64,000 nt of DNA. Source: Podocnemis expansa (lineage: Eukaryota > Chordata > Testudines > Podocnemididae). Each line of letters starts with the position of its first letter. Position 1 is the first letter of the stretch. Positions 61,311 through 64,000 of the stretch are shown here, piece by piece. The notes under the pieces are model-generated. The model did not search any database and was not told the origin of the DNA. It saw nothing but the letters and a program-made list of their open reading frames with translations. The position numbers and the translations under genes are program-made. The DNA is taken from positions 2,189,272 through 2,253,271 of the forward strand of contig ML682118.1 in NCBI GenBank assembly GCA_007922195.1, given 5' to 3'.

Positions 61311-64000
61311 CAAAGGGTGGTGAGTGCTTCAGACGACTGACAATGGGATACTGGCAATGAGAACACTCACCCGATGTGCTATTTCACTAGTGTACTTTGA
61401 CATAGCTCCAATAAAGCCAAAGGAGATGCATCAGTGGCCCAACGTGTCCTTACTGTTTGCATTAAAAACTAACAAAAAACAGCCTTGGGCCTGACCCAGC
61501 ACAGTGTTGTTGTATTTTTGCAGATTGGATTTTGGATTGTCACTTTCACACAAACTGTGTCTGGGAATGGGGAGAGACTTGGCAAGTGAGCTTAAACATC
61601 TTTGTGCCATAACTCAGATATACTTTGATGGATAGGTAAGTAGAAGCCACAGAAGTCCACCTCGATAATACGCAGCCAGCTTCAGGCTCTCATGAAAGGA
61701 GCTGATGGTTTTTGAGAGCTGGGGTTATGGATTTTTAAACAACTAGATATGGAAGAATCAGGGCCCATATCAGATATTAAGGCAACCTGGGATGACATTG
61801 AAAAGCAGGTGGGTCAGGTGGTAGGGTACCCCAAGAAAAGGAAGTATTGGAGAAAGAGAGGGTGTTACACAGACTGTGTCCTGGGATAGCATACTGAGTA
61901 AAATGTGGAGATGATCCTCCAAAACATTAAAGTTCTAGAGGAGATTATCGTACAAAAAATTATTTTAACAGTGAAATCTGTAAAAGAATTGGACGTAGGA
62001 ATGATTTAGGATTGTCTGACACGAAGGAATCTGAATGAAGTTAGAAGGATAAATATTTAATTGAATCTTTGGAATAGCTTGTATTTATGAAGAAACCAGT
62101 GTGGAAGAGGCAGCAACTCCGACTTTTCTCTTAAAGCCAAGATAGGGGCTTAGAGAACCCAATTTCCAGATGTTTTGGCCTAAAAAGCCGCACTTCCTGA
62201 TTTAACTGACAATTCTTTTCTTGGTTTCGGATTTCCTTTCTTCCTAAATTGTTCTCTTTTTTTCTTTCTCCACCTTTACAGTGCTTTTTCTTTCCTTCTC
62301 CTCTCCTCCACCACTTTTTATTTTCTTTCTGTGCATCCTTTGTGTTTTGAAAGCTAAGGGGTAAAGCCACAGTTGGAACATTGAGGGATGTATACAAGTG
62401 TATCTGCTCTTAGAGTGTACTTAAAAATGATCTCACAGGATTAATCAGTCGGCTTATTCCCCCCAATCTACCACTTGTGTTTTTGCTTTTCTTAAATTAT
62501 AAAAAAGGGAACTTTGGATATCTAAGTAAAAGGGGTTTTGCTTTTGGTTTTTGACGAGGCACAGACCAAGGCAGCTGTTTTGCAGAGATTGTACTTAGTG
62601 GCTTAGATTTTACAAGCAAAATGCACATTAAGAAATGAATAAAATGCCTAAGAACCAGCTTAGTAAAGCTGTGAAAATAGTGCTTGGTAAACTCAGCACC
62701 CTTGAGTGAGAAAATGCAGGTTTTGAGATCACAAAGTGATATTAAAGGTTCAAAGCTATGGCAGCAAAGAATAATATAACAAAACTAAGGTCTAGTAGAT
62801 TGAATGGAGAAATAAGTGATCTAAAGGAAAAGTAAGGACTTAAAAAACCTTTTGTGGAAATTGATACAACAGTAGTTGAAGGGAATTAAACGGTTGGAAG
62901 TTGTGCAAATGCTAAGATAATAGATTTATAAAAAAAGAAAAAGAACACTTAGTTTAATAAAACCCAGTAATATAAACATATGTGTAACTCCATAGAGTCC
63001 TATTGGCTGGAACCCTAATAGTTAATCAGATTATACAAGGGTGTTACGTAGTGGCTACTAGGCTAATACTCTCACTATGTTTTTGTTAGTGGAAGCCTTT
63101 ATATGTGTTCTGAAGGAAAATGGCTCCTTTCCCAAAAAGTATGGTCTGTAGATAATCAATTCTAGACTGTTGCAGGCAGAGGAATAATCTAATATTAATC
63201 ATTTGATGACTGGACAATGAACCAAAGTCAGAGAAAGAAAGAAAAGATTTCCATTGAAACCTGGCTATATCCAAATGTACAAGAAGAGAATGCGATCTGG
63301 ATGCAGTCATGTATCAGAAAAGACAAAGACAAAAAAAAAAGGAGTAGTGCAAGGCATGATAAGCAAAAATGTTGTTTTTATTTTTAATACACTGCAAAAT
63401 GAAAATATTTTGGGTAAATATATATCTTTTTAAGAACCTAAAGTGATATTTCTACACCGTGGAACCCAATTTTCTGTTTAAACTGCATATTCTGCTATAT
63501 GAACACTGGAAATTTTAATTCTAGGTTGCAAAAGTAATAAACACCGCTAAACATAGACAGTTAGCATTTCTTGGATTTATTATTAATCATTTGGCCTTTT
63601 GGAACCTCCAAGCTTTATAAAGTTCAATAAATGTTTTAAAGATAAGGGGAAATAGTTTTGGGGAAAGTAAAGCCAACTGGTGTGAAGGTCTGTGCTTTTA
63701 TGCTTGCTTGTTTAGACCCAAAATAAACCCATTGCATTGACTTCAAATTGTACTTTAGACTATCTCTTTCTGGCAAATTGTCTGGGAAGTCAGAGAAATG
63801 AAGCAGGGGGGAGTACTAATAGACTCTTGCTGCATCAATAAAGCAGTTTTAAACAAGGTTTGGAGTTAGGTATGCAGAGATCTCATCCTGCTTGACACCT
63901 TTCCACAAAAGCAACCAACTGTTTTTTTTTTTTTTAATTTTTATTAACAACATAGAGAAGGGTGAAAAACAGTTAATGTATTTGAAATGTAAAATGTTAA
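61311..64000. other. Intergenic, no gene seen
   Basis: AT-rich, with no frame carrying recognisable motifs, no tRNA-like fold and no transposon ends of the kinds found elsewhere in the window. Confidence 0.4.

Overview
The window looks like the genome of a sauropsid, most probably a turtle or a close relative. The clues are CR1-type LINE fragments, family-14-like olfactory receptor remnants, and a very dense load of short DNA transposons with G/C-bounded terminal inverted repeats. It is spliced eukaryotic DNA: there are no operons, and nearly all long open frames are chance frames inside repeats. A 400-base run of N (41899-42298) marks an assembly gap.

One intact gene is visible. A cytosolic phospholipase A2, closest in my reading to PLA2G4C (gamma), runs on the + strand from 1500 to its stop at 37291. 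I traced 14 consecutive coding exons (1500-1642, 5212-5410, 6270-6387, 7961-8101, 10819-10872, 12150-12215, 13969-14025, 16641-16703, 17587-17673, 18743-18787, 21516-21611, 23052-23206, 26726-26894, 37119-37291). They join in one frame to 521 codons plus stop. The oxyanion GxGGG loop, the conserved Arg, the GVSGS serine and the VDAG aspartate are all present. The first coding exon or exons lie left of the window.

The introns are filled with transposons. The largest family group shares one terminal inverted repeat, consensus GGSTATGTCTACAC, and makes 3-bp target duplications. Its members have three quite different interiors, each built from repeated self-complementary words: type A (TTCGAACTAA-like), type B (TTTCGAAATAA-like, GC-rich core) and type C (AAGTCGACTT-like). 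A composite form of about 1.5-1.7 kb occurs three times in 24960-35909. Many copies are nested, so a relative insertion history can be read. The last two introns (23207-26725 and 26895-37118) carry the heaviest load.

Right of the gene (37.6-64 kb) is gene-poor. It contains CR1-like LINE fragments (38.1-39.1, 44.6-47.36, 54.3-54.6, 56.4-57.35 kb), more of the same transposons, an inverted pair of an unclassified repeat (48.3-49.07 and 52.4-53.7 kb), and two minus-strand olfactory receptor pseudogenes (50795-51732 and 60527-61149). These two are duplicates of each other, and both carry a stop at the arginine codon of the MAYDRY motif. The remaining stretches show no gene that I can support.
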